A stretch of 64,000 nucleotides of DNA from Streptomyces olivoverticillatus (GTDB lineage: Bacteria; Actinomycetota; Actinomycetes; Streptomycetales; Streptomycetaceae): positions 1 to 64,000 of the forward strand of contig NZ_JACHJH010000005.1 of assembly GCF_014203555.1 (NCBI RefSeq). The letters are read 5' to 3'. Under the pieces are notes generated by a model. That model worked only from the letters and a program-made list of their open reading frames with translations, was not told where the DNA came from and made no database searches. This document shows positions 8,188-18,876 of this stretch, one piece after another. The position numbers were made by a program, and so were the translations under genes. Within the stretch, counting starts at the first letter, position 1; the number at the start of each line of letters is the position of its first letter.

Positions 8188-8775
8188 GGGACTCCCAGAG
8201 GCAGAGCTTCCATCACGTGCAGTGCGGGACCGTTCACTCGTCGTAGGGACAAGCTGGCACCGGTTTGCGTCTGAGGAGAATAACCCTTCGTACAGGCAGT
8301 GCTACACCGAGTTGCCTAAATCATCGTTTCCGTTCGCTCTCACTCCTATTGGTGGCCGATCAAATATCGAACTACCAACGGAAGTTGACCAGATTTGGCG
8401 ATGGTGTGGCCGATTGGGCAGCGTGTTGTGGCAATCCGGACACCGAAGGACTGTCGGGGGCCGTGTGCGGGTATGACAAACGGATTGCCTGTGCGCCCAA
8501 GGTGGTTACGCGGCGTGGCGAGGAGGCGCGCCGAAGCGTCGCCCGTTCCGGTGACGGCGGCCCGATCGGTGGGGTGCGGACGGAAGGGGTCGCGCGAGGC
8601 GGCTTTGGCCAGCGTTCTGGCGGGCATCCGGAGCGTGATCATCCGGTACTGCGCGTGATCATCGACGGGCCCGGGGCACGGCCCGTCGGCAGCGCGCATC
8701 AACCGGCGGCGCCGGAGATCACCCGATCCGGTGCCGCCGTCCCGTCCGGCGGGGTTGAACGCCCGGCCCGGCCGC
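8188..8775. other. 588-nt intergenic region upstream of bldN
   Basis: No convincing gene is present. It includes a relatively AT-rich stretch (about 8270-8400) that should hold the bldN promoter(s), which in S. coelicolor are repressed by BldD. I could not identify a clear BldD palindrome or -10/-35 pair by eye. The distal part lies downstream of the HAD-IB gene and includes no obvious hairpin terminator. Confidence 0.5.
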
Positions 8776-9723
8776 TCAGCGGCGCCGGGCGCGGTGCAGT
8801 GCGACGGCCGCGGCCGCGCCGCCCGCCAGGGCGCCGGCGCCGGCCGCCGCCGGGAGGCCGATGCGGGCCGCCTTGCGGCCTGTCCGGTAGTCGCGCAGCC
8901 GCCAGCCGTGCTCGCGCGCGTGCTTGCGCAGCCGCGCGTCGGGGTTGATCGCGTAGGGGTGGCCGACGAGCGAGAGCATCGGAATGTCGTTCGCGGAGTC
9001 GCTGTAGGCCGCGCAGTGGGACAGCTCCAGGCCCTCGGCCGCGGCCAGGGCCCGGACCGCCTCGGCCTTCGCCGGGCCGTGCAGCATCTCGCCGACGAGC
9101 TTGCCGGTGTAGACCCCGCCGACGGACTCGGCGACGGTGCCCAGTGCGCCGGTCAGGCCCAGGCGGCGGGCGATGATCGTGGCCGTCTCCACGGGGGCCG
9201 CGGTCACCAGCCAGACCTTCTGCCCGGCGTCCAGGTGGGCCTGGGCCAGGGCGCGGGTGCCGGGCCAGATGCGCTCGGCCATGTACTCGTCGTAGATCTC
9301 CTCGCCGACGGTCATCAGCTCCGAGACCCGGTGGCCCTTGACGATGGAGAGCACGCTGTCGCGCGCTTCCTGGATGTGCTCCGGGTCCTCGATGCCCGCC
9401 AGCCGGAACCAGGTCTGCTGCCAGGCGAAGCGAGCCAGTTCGCGCTTGCCGAAGAACTCCCGCTTGTACAGTCCGCGGCCGAAGTGGAATATCGCGGCGC
9501 CCTGCATGACGGTGTTGTCGAGGTCGAAGAAGGCAGCCGCCTTCTCGTCTCCCGGCACGGGGAAGTCCGGCTCCGGCGGTGGGGTGCCGCCCGGCCCCGC
9601 GGCCAGGGACTCCTCGCTCTCCCGAGCGGACTTGCGGGCAGCCTCAGCCGCGGCCTCGCCTGCCAGCACGCTGCGTGCGGTGGCGGAGCGGCGGCGGTGT
9701 GTGAGCCATCCGAGTGCGGCCAT
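8776..9723 (-). CDS. HAD-IB family phosphatase with C-terminal hydrophobic tail
   Basis: A 315-residue HAD-superfamily subfamily IB hydrolase (SerB/CicA-like). Motif I is FFDLDNTVMQGAAIFHFG (about residue 65), motif II is VWLVTAAP, and motif IV is AYSDSANDIPMLSLVGHPYAINPD. A Ser/Glu-rich N-terminal extension of about 60 residues precedes the domain, and the C-terminus ends with an Ala/Gly-rich hydrophobic segment (AGAGALAGGAAAAVALH) that could anchor it in the membrane. Substrate unknown; relatives include phosphoserine and lysophosphatidate phosphatases. Confidence 0.85.
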   Translation of the reverse strand: MAALGWLTHRRRSATARSVLAGEAAAEAARKSARESEESLAAGPGGTPPPEPDFPVPGDEKAAAFFDLDNTVMQGAAIFHFGRGLYKREFFGKRELARFAWQQTWFRLAGIEDPEHIQEARDSVLSIVKGHRVSELMTVGEEIYDEYMAERIWPGTRALAQAHLDAGQKVWLVTAAPVETATIIARRLGLTGALGTVAESVGGVYTGKLVGEMLHGPAKAEAVRALAAAEGLELSHCAAYSDSANDIPMLSLVGHPYAINPDARLRKHAREHGWRLRDYRTGRKAARIGLPAAAGAGALAGGAAAAVALHRARRR

Positions 9724-9808
9724 GCCGCGAGCATAGCCAGTTTGTTCGGGGTAACCGGAAGCCGGGACGGCGCGATGGCGTGAACAGTGCGTATCCGGGC
9801 GGTCACGG

Positions 9809-10096
9809 CTACCCGGCGAGGGCCTTGCGCAGCCGGTCCGGGTTCACCCGCCAGAAGTCGTGCTGGGCGCCGTCGACGAGGATCACCGGGATCTGCTCCC
9901 AGTACTTGCGGTACAGCTCCTCGTCCTCGGTGATGTCCTTCTTCTCCCAGCGGGCGCCCAGCTCGCCGCAGACCTCGGCGATGACCGCCTCCGCGTCGTC
10001 GCACAGGTGGCAGCCGGGCTTTCCGACGAGCGTGACCAGGCTGTCGGCGGGGTTCTTGCGGGGGGCGCGGCGCAGCAGAGGGCTCATGGCGGCCAT
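9809..10096 (-). CDS. Glutaredoxin/thioredoxin-like family protein
   Basis: A 95-residue thioredoxin-fold protein. The redox motif is KPGCHLCDDAEAV (CHLC, residues about 29-32), followed by KKDITEDEELYRKYWEQIPVILVDG with the cis-Pro before VI, typical of the short glutaredoxin-like DUF836 type. Starts at 10096 and 10087 are both possible and neither has a strong ribosome-binding site. It lies divergent from rex, in keeping with a redox context, though that link is inferred from position only. Confidence 0.83.
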   Translation of the reverse strand: MAAMSPLLRRAPRKNPADSLVTLVGKPGCHLCDDAEAVIAEVCGELGARWEKKDITEDEELYRKYWEQIPVILVDGAQHDFWRVNPDRLRKALAG

Positions 10097-10386
10097 TGTG
10101 CCCCGGCAGCGGGCGGCGTCGGCGGCGGCGATTTTGGGTGCCTGAGTCGACTACCATCGGTGGGCGTTTTATTGATGTCCGGGAGTTTTAACCGGCCGGG
10201 GGGCCGGGGGCGGCGCTCCGGCAGGAAGAGTTGCGGTGAGGAGTGAACGCCCGTGTCCCCGTCCGTGCGCCCGTGGTGCGGGTGTGGCCCATGTGGCGGT
10301 CGCGGTGATGCGGGCGATGGTTCCCGGATCGGGCCGAAACACCGCGTGACACCCATCACTTTGCCGGGGCAAAACGGACACCATCT

Positions 10387-10404
10387 TTGTGCACGCGTTC
10401 ACAA
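10387..10404. promoter_or_regulatory. Rex operator (ROP) upstream of rex-hemACDB
   Basis: TTGTGCACGCGTTCACAA matches the published Rex consensus TTGTGAAnnnnTTCACAA with one half-site change (C for A). It lies 76 nt upstream of the rex GTG. In S. coelicolor Rex represses its own rex-hemACD operon through such a site when the NADH/NAD+ ratio is low. Confidence 0.93.
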
Positions 10405-10480
10405 AGGCATAGCCTGCGTTCGACGGGGCGGTCCTGGGACAAGGCGCCGCCTACAGCCCCGCTCTACCCGCAGGAGCACC

Positions 10481-11260
10481 GTGGCAACTGGCCGAACTCA
10501 CCGACCGGCGACCCGAAGCCGAGGGATTCCCGAGGCCACCGTCGCCCGGCTTCCGCTGTATCTGCGTGCGCTGACCGCGCTCTCCGAGCGTTCGGTCCCC
10601 ACGGTCTCCTCCGAGGAGCTCGCGGCCGCGGCGGGCGTCAACTCCGCCAAGCTGCGCAAGGACTTCAGCTACCTCGGCTCGTACGGCACCCGCGGTGTCG
10701 GCTACGACGTCGAGTACCTCGTGTACCAGATCTCGCGGGAACTCGGCCTCACCCAGGACTGGCCGGTCGTCATCGTCGGCATCGGAAACCTCGGCGCCGC
10801 CCTCGCCAACTACGGCGGCTTCGCCTCGCGTGGCTTCCGCGTCGCGGCGCTGATCGACGCCGACCCCGCCATGGCGGGCAAGCCGGTGGCCGGGCTGCCC
10901 GTGCGGCACACCGACGAGCTCGAGTCGATCATCAGCGACAACGGCGTCTCCATCGGCGTCATCGCCACCCCGGCCGGGGCCGCGCAGCAGGTCTGCGACC
11001 GGCTCGTGGCCGCCGGGGTCACCTCGATCCTCAACTTCGCGCCGACCGTGCTCGTCGTGCCCGACGGGGTGGACGTGCGCAAGGTCGACCTCTCCATCGA
11101 GCTGCAGATCCTCGCCTTCCACGAGCAGCGCAAGGCCGGCGAAGAGACCGCGGAGGGCGCAGCCGCCGCCACGCCCCGCCCGGGCGCGGCCGCCGCGCCC
11201 GCCGCTGCGGGCGGCAGGAAGGGACCGGACGGGGACGTGCCCGCCGTGATGCCGGCATGA
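10481..11260 (+). CDS. rex: Redox-sensing transcriptional repressor Rex
   Basis: A 259-residue repressor that senses the NADH/NAD+ ratio. The N-terminal winged helix (RLPLYLRALTALSERSVPTVSSEELAAAAGVNSAKLRKDFSYLGSYGTRGVGYDV) recognises the ROP site. The Rossmann domain begins PVVIVGIGNLGAALANY, with the GxGxxG-type nucleotide-binding loop. NADH binding releases DNA. GTG 10481 is chosen because the DNA-binding domain starts shortly after and GGAG lies 6 nt upstream; the longer frame would cross the operator. The Ala/Pro-rich C-terminal tail is variable in Streptomyces. The hemA ATG overlaps the stop codon. Confidence 0.95.
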   Translation: MATGRTHRPATRSRGIPEATVARLPLYLRALTALSERSVPTVSSEELAAAAGVNSAKLRKDFSYLGSYGTRGVGYDVEYLVYQISRELGLTQDWPVVIVGIGNLGAALANYGGFASRGFRVAALIDADPAMAGKPVAGLPVRHTDELESIISDNGVSIGVIATPAGAAQQVCDRLVAAGVTSILNFAPTVLVVPDGVDVRKVDLSIELQILAFHEQRKAGEETAEGAAAATPRPGAAAAPAAAGGRKGPDGDVPAVMPA

Positions 11261-12642
11261 GCCTTCTGGTCGTCGGCCTCAGCCACCGCAGCGCGCCCGT
11301 CAGCGTGCTCGAACGCGCCGCTCTGACCCGCGAGACGCAGGCCCGTCTGGTGCACGACACGCTGACCGCCGAGCCCGCCACCGAGGCGGCGGTGCTGGCC
11401 ACGTGCAACCGCATCGAGCTCTACGCCGACGTGGACAAGTTCCACGCCGGTGTGGCCGAGCTGTCCACGCTGCTCGCCCGGCACTCGGGCGTGTCGCTGG
11501 AGGAGCTCACTCCGTATCTCTACGTGCACTACGAGGACCGGGCCGTCCACCACCTGTTCTCGGTGGCGTGCGGGCTGGACTCGATGGTCGTGGGCGAGGG
11601 CCAGATCCTCGGCCAGATCAAGGACGCGCTCGCCCTCGGCCAGGAGCTGCACACCGCCGGGCGGCTGCTGAACGACCTGTTCCAGCAGGCCCTGCGGGTC
11701 GGCAAGCGCGCCCACAGCGAGACCGGCATCGACAAGGCCGGCCAGTCGCTGGTGACCTTCGGCCTGGAGCGGCTGGCCTCCGGTGTGCCGGTGGCCGACT
11801 GGGTCGCGGGCAAGCGCGCCCTGGTGATCGGCGCCGGCTCGATGTCCTCGCTCGCCGCGGCCACGCTCGCGCGCGCGGGGGCCGCGCACGTGGCCATCGC
11901 CAACCGCACCCTGGAGCGGGCCCGGCGCCTGGCACAGATACTGACCGAGCCCGGCGGCCCGGGCACCGCGGGGTTCACCGCTTCCGCCGTCGAGATGACG
12001 GCCGTCGCGGAGGAGCTGGCGCTCGCGGACATCGTCGTCTCCTGCACCGGCGCCACCGGCCTGGTGCTGACGGTCGAGGCCGTACGGGACGCGCTGGCCG
12101 CACGGCCCGCAGCCGCGGACGTGACGCTGGCCCTGCTCGACCTCGCGATGCCGCGCGACATCGACGCCGCCGTCCACCGCCTGGAGGGGCAGGGCACCCG
12201 GCTCGTCGACATCGAGACGCTCGCCGAGGCCTCCGCGGACGCTCCGATGGCCGCCGACGTCGATCAGGTGCGCTCCATCGTCTCCGACGAGGTCGCCGCC
12301 TTCGGCGCCGCCCAGCGGGCCGCGCACATCACCCCCACCGTGGTCGCCCTGCGCACCATGGCCGCGGACGTCGTGGCCGGCGAGATCGCCCGGCTCAACG
12401 GCCGCCTGCCCGACCTCGACGACAAGCAGCGCGCGGAGATCACGCAGACCGTGCGCCGCGTCGTCGACAAGCTCCTGCACGCGCCCACCGTCCGGGTCAA
12501 GGAGCTTGCCTCCACCCCGGGCGGCGCCGGCTACGCCGACGCCCTGCGAGAGCTCTTCGACCTCGACCCGCAGGCGGTCGCCGCCGTCAGCAGGGCGGAC
12601 ACGCGTGCCGACAGGCACAACACAGCACGGGAGTCGGCATGA
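11257..12642 (+). CDS. hemA: Glutamyl-tRNA reductase HemA
   Basis: A 461-residue NADPH-dependent enzyme that reduces glutamyl-tRNA(Glu) to glutamate-1-semialdehyde, the first step of C5-pathway heme synthesis; HemL (encoded at 29752) takes the product. The catalytic Cys is C50 in ATCNRIE. The signature GLDSMVVGEGQILGQIKDA, the NADPH-binding ALVIGAGSMSSLAAATLA, and the C-terminal dimerisation helices are all present. The ATG overlaps the rex stop by 4 nt, so translation is coupled and expression follows Rex. Confidence 0.96.
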   Translation: MSLLVVGLSHRSAPVSVLERAALTRETQARLVHDTLTAEPATEAAVLATCNRIELYADVDKFHAGVAELSTLLARHSGVSLEELTPYLYVHYEDRAVHHLFSVACGLDSMVVGEGQILGQIKDALALGQELHTAGRLLNDLFQQALRVGKRAHSETGIDKAGQSLVTFGLERLASGVPVADWVAGKRALVIGAGSMSSLAAATLARAGAAHVAIANRTLERARRLAQILTEPGGPGTAGFTASAVEMTAVAEELALADIVVSCTGATGLVLTVEAVRDALAARPAAADVTLALLDLAMPRDIDAAVHRLEGQGTRLVDIETLAEASADAPMAADVDQVRSIVSDEVAAFGAAQRAAHITPTVVALRTMAADVVAGEIARLNGRLPDLDDKQRAEITQTVRRVVDKLLHAPTVRVKELASTPGGAGYADALRELFDLDPQAVAAVSRADTRADRHNTARESA

Positions 12643-13622
12643 ACGACACCTCCACCACGGCGGCCGCCGGCCGTCCGCTGCGGTTGGGCACCCGCCGCAG
12701 CAGGCTCGCCATGGCCCAGTCCGGCATGGTGGCCGACGCGGTCCGGGAGCTCACCGGGCGCCCGGTCGAGCTGGTCGAGATCACGACCTACGGCGACGTC
12801 TCGCGAGAGGCCCTCGCGCAGATCGGCGGCACCGGCGTCTTCGTCTCCGCGCTGCGCGACGCGCTGCTCGCGGGCGAGATCGACTTCGCCGTCCACTCGC
12901 TCAAGGACCTGCCCACCACACAGCCCGACGACCTGACGCTGGCCGCGATCCCGCTCCGCGAGGACCCGCGCGACGTGCTGGTCGCCAGGGACGGCCTGAC
13001 CTTCGAGACCCTCCCCGAGGGCGCCCGCATCGGCACGGGCTCCCCGCGCCGCATGGCGCAGCTCAACGCCTGGGCGCGCGCGCTCGGCCGGAGGATCGAG
13101 ACGGTGCCGATCCGTGGCAACATCGACACCCGCATCGGGTTCGTCGCCAAGGGCGAACTGGACGCCGTCGTGCTGGCCGCAGCGGGCCTGAACCGCATCG
13201 GCCGGATCGGCGAGGCCACCCAGTTCCTGGAGCCCGACACGGTTTTGCCCGCCCCCGGCCAGGGGGCACTGGCGATCGAGTGCGCCTCGACCAACGCACC
13301 GCTCGCCGCCGCGCTCGCCGAGCTCGACGACCCGCACACCCGGGCCGCCGTGACCGTCGAGCGTTCCCTGCTCGCCGCCCTGGAGGCCGGCTGCTCCGCA
13401 CCCGTGGGTGCGCTGGCCGACCTCCAGGCCAGCGGGCAGGTTGTCACCGAAATGCGCCTGCGTGGCGTCGTCGGCACCACCGACGGCAAGACGCTGGTGC
13501 AGCTGTCCACCACCGGTCCCGTACCCGCGTCCGAAGAGGACGCACTTGCACTCGGCCGCGAACTCGCCGCCGAGATGCTCGCCAAGGGTGCGGCCGGTCT
13601 TATGGGGGAGCGAGCACATTGA
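12639..13622 (+). CDS. hemC: Porphobilinogen deaminase HemC
   Basis: A 327-residue hydroxymethylbilane synthase that condenses four porphobilinogens. Visible are LRLGTRRSRLAMAQS at the N-terminus, HSLKDLPT (catalytic Asp), RRMAQL with the substrate-binding arginines, and EAGCSAPVGALAD with C252 as the dipyrromethane attachment site. The ATG overlaps the hemA stop by 4 nt. Length is normal for the family. Confidence 0.96.
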   Translation: MNDTSTTAAAGRPLRLGTRRSRLAMAQSGMVADAVRELTGRPVELVEITTYGDVSREALAQIGGTGVFVSALRDALLAGEIDFAVHSLKDLPTTQPDDLTLAAIPLREDPRDVLVARDGLTFETLPEGARIGTGSPRRMAQLNAWARALGRRIETVPIRGNIDTRIGFVAKGELDAVVLAAAGLNRIGRIGEATQFLEPDTVLPAPGQGALAIECASTNAPLAAALAELDDPHTRAAVTVERSLLAALEAGCSAPVGALADLQASGQVVTEMRLRGVVGTTDGKTLVQLSTTGPVPASEEDALALGRELAAEMLAKGAAGLMGERAH

Positions 13623-15268
13623 ACCCCACCGCCCCGAACCACCCCGCGCACGGGCACGTCACCTTTCTCGGTGCCGGCCCCGGAGACCCGGGCCTGCTGA
13701 CGCTGCGTGCCGTGGAGGCACTGGCGGCCGCGGACGTCCTGATCGCCGATCCGCAGGTGCTCGACGTGGTGCGTGCACATGCCCGGGCAACCGTGGACAT
13801 GCCTGCGCAGACGGTTACTGACGAGTCGTCAAAGGCCGCCGAGATCCCTGTCCTTAGGGACACCGCCAATCTTGTCATGACGGCCGCGCGCGGCGGCAAG
13901 CGGGTCGTCCGTGCGGTCCTCGGCGACCCCGGCCTCGACGGCAACGCCGCCGACGAGATGCTGGCCTGCGCCGACGGCGGAGTCACCTTCGAGGTGGTGC
14001 CGGGCGTCGCCACGGCCGTCGGCGTGCCCGCCTACGCCGGGGTGCCGCTGCGCGACGGGCAGGGCGGCGACGTCCGGTTCGTCGACGCCCGTACCGCCAC
14101 CGCCGTCTGCTGGGCCGAGGCCGGCACCAGCGAGGCGACCGCGGTGGTCTCCGCCACGCTGGGCACGGTCGTGGCCGCCGCGGGCGAGCTGGTCGCCGCC
14201 GGGCGCCGGCCGCAGACGCCGGTCAGCGTCACGGTCGCCGGCACCACCACCCGCCAGCGCACCTGGACCGCGACCCTGGGCACGCTCGCGCAGGTGCTCA
14301 AGGCCGCCAAGGTGCTGCCGTCCGCCGACGGCGCCCAGCCCGTCATAGCCGTGGTCGGCGAGCGCAGCGCTGCCGAGCAGCGCGAGCGGCTCTCCTGGTT
14401 CGAGTCCAAGCCGCTCTTCGGCTGGAACGTCCTGGTGCCGCGCACCAAGGAGCAGGCCGCTTCGCTCTCCGACCAGCTCCGTTCGTACGGCGCCGTGCCC
14501 AGCGAGGTGCCGACGATCGCCGTCGAGCCGCCGCGTACCCCGCAGCAGATGGAGCGCGCGGTCAAGGGCCTGGTCACCGGCCGCTACGAGTGGATCGCCT
14601 TCACGTCCGTGAACGCCGTCAAGGCGGTGCGCGAGAAGTTCGAGGAGTACGGGCTCGACGCGCGCGCCTTCGCGGGCATCAAGGTCGCGGCCGTGGGCGA
14701 GCAGACCGCCAAGTCGCTCATCGAGTTCGGCGTCAAGCCGGACCTGGTGCCCAGCGGCGAGCAGTCGGCCGCCGGGCTGCTGGAGGACTGGCCGCCCTAC
14801 GACCCGGTCTTCGACCCGATCGACCGCGTCTTCCTGCCGCGCGCCGACATCGCCACCGAGACCCTGGTGGCGGGCCTGATCGAGCTGGGCTGGGAGGTCG
14901 ACGACGTCACCGCCTACCGCACCGTGCGGGCCTCGCCGCCGCCGGCCGAGACCCGTGAGGCGATCAAGGGCGGCGGCTTCGACGCCGTGCTCTTCACCTC
15001 CTCCTCCACCGTGCGGAACTTGGTCGGCATCGCCGGCAAGCCCCACAATGTCACCGTCATCGCCTGCATCGGCCCGGCCACCGCGAAGACCGCGGAGGAA
15101 CACGGCCTGCGGGTGGACGTGCTGTCGCCCGAGCCCTCGGTGCACAAGCTGGCCGAGGCGCTCGCGGAGTTCGGGGCGGCGCGGCGCGATGCCGCGCTGG
15201 AGGCCGGGGACCCGGTCACCCGCCCCAGCGAGCGACGGCCCGGATCGCGTAGGAGGGCACGGAGTTGA
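13619..15268 (+). CDS. hemD: Uroporphyrinogen-III synthase with N-terminal methyltransferase-like domain
   Basis: A 549-residue two-domain protein. The C-terminal half from about residue 260 (GWNVLVPRTKEQAASLSDQL...IAFTSVNAVKAVREKF) is HemD, cyclising hydroxymethylbilane to uroporphyrinogen III. The N-terminal half (TFLGAGPGDPGLLTLRAVEAL...FEVVPGVATAVGVPAYAGVPL) has the CobA/SUMT fold, but the usual GGDPFVFGRGGEE motif reads as LGDPGLDGNAADE, so methyltransferase activity is doubtful. The TTG start overlaps the hemC stop by 4 nt and places the TFLGAGPGDPG motif at residue 13. Confidence 0.93.
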   Translation: MNPTAPNHPAHGHVTFLGAGPGDPGLLTLRAVEALAAADVLIADPQVLDVVRAHARATVDMPAQTVTDESSKAAEIPVLRDTANLVMTAARGGKRVVRAVLGDPGLDGNAADEMLACADGGVTFEVVPGVATAVGVPAYAGVPLRDGQGGDVRFVDARTATAVCWAEAGTSEATAVVSATLGTVVAAAGELVAAGRRPQTPVSVTVAGTTTRQRTWTATLGTLAQVLKAAKVLPSADGAQPVIAVVGERSAAEQRERLSWFESKPLFGWNVLVPRTKEQAASLSDQLRSYGAVPSEVPTIAVEPPRTPQQMERAVKGLVTGRYEWIAFTSVNAVKAVREKFEEYGLDARAFAGIKVAAVGEQTAKSLIEFGVKPDLVPSGEQSAAGLLEDWPPYDPVFDPIDRVFLPRADIATETLVAGLIELGWEVDDVTAYRTVRASPPPAETREAIKGGGFDAVLFTSSSTVRNLVGIAGKPHNVTVIACIGPATAKTAEEHGLRVDVLSPEPSVHKLAEALAEFGAARRDAALEAGDPVTRPSERRPGSRRRARS

Positions 15269-16257
15269 GCACCACGTACGGCACGTTTCCCGGTTCCCGT
15301 CCCCGGCGGCTTCGGACGACCCCGGCCATGCGCCGCATGGTCGCCGAGACCCGGCTGCACCCGTCCGACCTGATCCTTCCCGCCTTCGTGCGGGAGGGCA
15401 TCGGCGAGCCGGTGCCGATCTCCGCCATGCCGGGGGTCGTGCAGCACACCCGCGACACCCTGCGGAAGGCGGCCGTCGAGGCGCGTGAGGCCGGCGTCGC
15501 CGGGATCATGCTCTTCGGCGTGCCCGAGGATGCCAAGAAGGACGCGCTCGGCACCGCCGGCACGGACCCCGACGGCATCCTCCAGGTCGCCATCCGCGAT
15601 GTGAAGGCCGAGGTCGGCGACGAGCTCGTCATCATGTCCGACCTCTGCCTGGACGAGTTCACCGACCACGGCCACTGCGGCGTCCTCGACGCCGAGGGCC
15701 GGGTCGACAACGACGCGACGCTCGAGCGCTACGCCGAGATGGCGCAGGTCCAGGCGGACGCGGGCGTCCACGTGGTGGGCCCCAGCGGCATGATGGACGG
15801 TCAGGTCGGCGTCATCCGCGACGCCCTGGACCAGACCGGCCACGAGGACGTCTCGGTCCTCGCCTACACCGTCAAGTACGCCTCCGCGTTCTACGGCCCG
15901 TTCCGCGAGGCCATCGGCTCCTCGCTGCAGGGCGACCGCAAGACGTACCAGCAGGACCCGGCCAACGCCCGGGAGTCGCTGCGCGAGCTCGCGCTCGACC
16001 TCGCCGAGGGCGCCGACATGGTGATGGTCAAGCCGGCGCTGCCCTACCTCGACATCCTGCGGCAGATCGCGGACGCGGTGGACGTGCCGGTCGCCGCCTA
16101 CCAGATCTCCGGCGAGTACGCGATGGTCGAGGCGGCCGCCGCCAACGGCTGGATCGACCGGGACCGGGCGATCATGGAGACCCTCACCTCCGTCAAGCGC
16201 GCGGGCGCCGGCATGATCCTGACGTACTGGGCGACGGAGGTCGCCCGCAGCCTCTAG
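15265..16257 (+). CDS. hemB: Delta-aminolevulinic acid dehydratase HemB
   Basis: A 330-residue porphobilinogen synthase joining two 5-aminolevulinates. The Schiff-base lysines are visible in YTVKYASAFYGPFR and MVKPALPYLD. The segment MSDLCLDEFTDHGHCGVLD is the metal-site region; it lacks the full cysteine triad of zinc enzymes and fits the Mg-dependent or allosteric-Mg type. A TTG start overlaps the hemD stop by 4 nt, with GGAG a few nt upstream. Last gene of the rex-hem operon, followed by a terminator at 16279. Confidence 0.96.
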   Translation: MSTTYGTFPGSRPRRLRTTPAMRRMVAETRLHPSDLILPAFVREGIGEPVPISAMPGVVQHTRDTLRKAAVEAREAGVAGIMLFGVPEDAKKDALGTAGTDPDGILQVAIRDVKAEVGDELVIMSDLCLDEFTDHGHCGVLDAEGRVDNDATLERYAEMAQVQADAGVHVVGPSGMMDGQVGVIRDALDQTGHEDVSVLAYTVKYASAFYGPFREAIGSSLQGDRKTYQQDPANARESLRELALDLAEGADMVMVKPALPYLDILRQIADAVDVPVAAYQISGEYAMVEAAAANGWIDRDRAIMETLTSVKRAGAGMILTYWATEVARSL

Positions 16258-16278
16258 CGGCTTCGTGACGCACGGCAA

Positions 16279-16308
16279 CGGCGGCGCTCCCCGGTGGGGG
16301 CGCCGCCG
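16279..16308 (+). terminator. Terminator of the rex-hemACDB operon
   Basis: A GC-rich hairpin with arms CGGCGGCGC plus CCCC pairing GGGG plus GCGCCGCCG, one bulged T and a 3-nt loop, 22 nt after hemB. Confidence 0.78.
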
Positions 16309-16483
16309 CTGTCGTTGGCACTCTTGCGTCTTCCTCGCGTTTGCGCAGCTCACGCATTGATCACAGACAGTGCACCGACGTCACCCACAGGGGTCGAGTC
16401 TCGTCGAAATGAGAGAGGAAGGGCTCCCAGCCTCCGACCATGACTACCGTGTGTGTCAAGCCGCTTACTCTACGGAGGCGTGC

Positions 16484-16933
16484 ATGAGTCATGAACCTGA
16501 ACTGACGGAAGACTGGGAGTACACCCTCCAGGTCCCGTCGGACCCCATGGCGCCGTGCATCGCGCGCCGCACCTTGCGCACCATCTTCGAGGAGCACGGC
16601 TTCCTGGAGCTTGCCGACACCGCCGAGCTGCTCACCTCGGAGCTGGTGACCAACGCCTACCGCTACTCCGACGGGCCCGCCTCCGTCCGCGTCAAGCGCG
16701 AAGGGGACCGGGTCCGCGTCGCCGTCTGGGACACCAACCCCCGGCTGCCCGCCCTCGAAGGCGTCACCCTGCCCGACGCCGAGGCCGAAGGCGCCGAACA
16801 GGGCAGGGGGCTGGGCCTCGTCCAGTGGTGCGCCGACAGCTGGGGCGGATTCGCGCTGCGCGACCAGCCGCAAGGGCTGGTCGGCAAGCTCATCTGGTTC
16901 GAACTGGGCGCCAAGGCCGCCAACACCGGATGA
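16484..16933 (+). CDS. ATP-binding protein, anti-sigma/HATPase-like
   Basis: A 149-residue single HATPase_c domain of the type abundant in Streptomyces. The N-box is LTSELVTNAYRYSDGPASVRV (Glu/Asn), the G1 motif is VWDTNP, and EGAEQGRGLGLVQWCADSWG holds the lid and G2 glycines. Relatives act as SpoIIAB/RsbW-type anti-sigma factors or kinases, but no anti-anti-sigma or sigma partner is adjacent. ATG 16484 has GGAGG 5-10 nt upstream. A convergent argS follows 22 nt away with no large hairpin between. Confidence 0.86.
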   Translation: MSHEPELTEDWEYTLQVPSDPMAPCIARRTLRTIFEEHGFLELADTAELLTSELVTNAYRYSDGPASVRVKREGDRVRVAVWDTNPRLPALEGVTLPDAEAEGAEQGRGLGLVQWCADSWGGFALRDQPQGLVGKLIWFELGAKAANTG

Positions 16934-16955
16934 CCCCCGCGGGGGCCCCGCGGGC

Positions 16956-18716
<1,761 letters not shown>

Positions 18717-18876
18717 GAGGTGGGTGCCATTCCGGTAGACGGCATTGAGAGGAGTACCGAGTATCCCATGCGCCTACCACGGCACCCCCGGGATTTTCGC
18801 CCGCCCCGGGCAACCGCCGGACCACCCCGTCCGTCTGGGACAATGGTCATGCCAGGACCGTAAGGAAGGAAGTGCC

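Noticed and set aside
8188..8500. A BldD box in the bldN promoter region.
   Set aside because: Expected from S. coelicolor biology, but no convincing palindrome could be read by eye, so it is not annotated.
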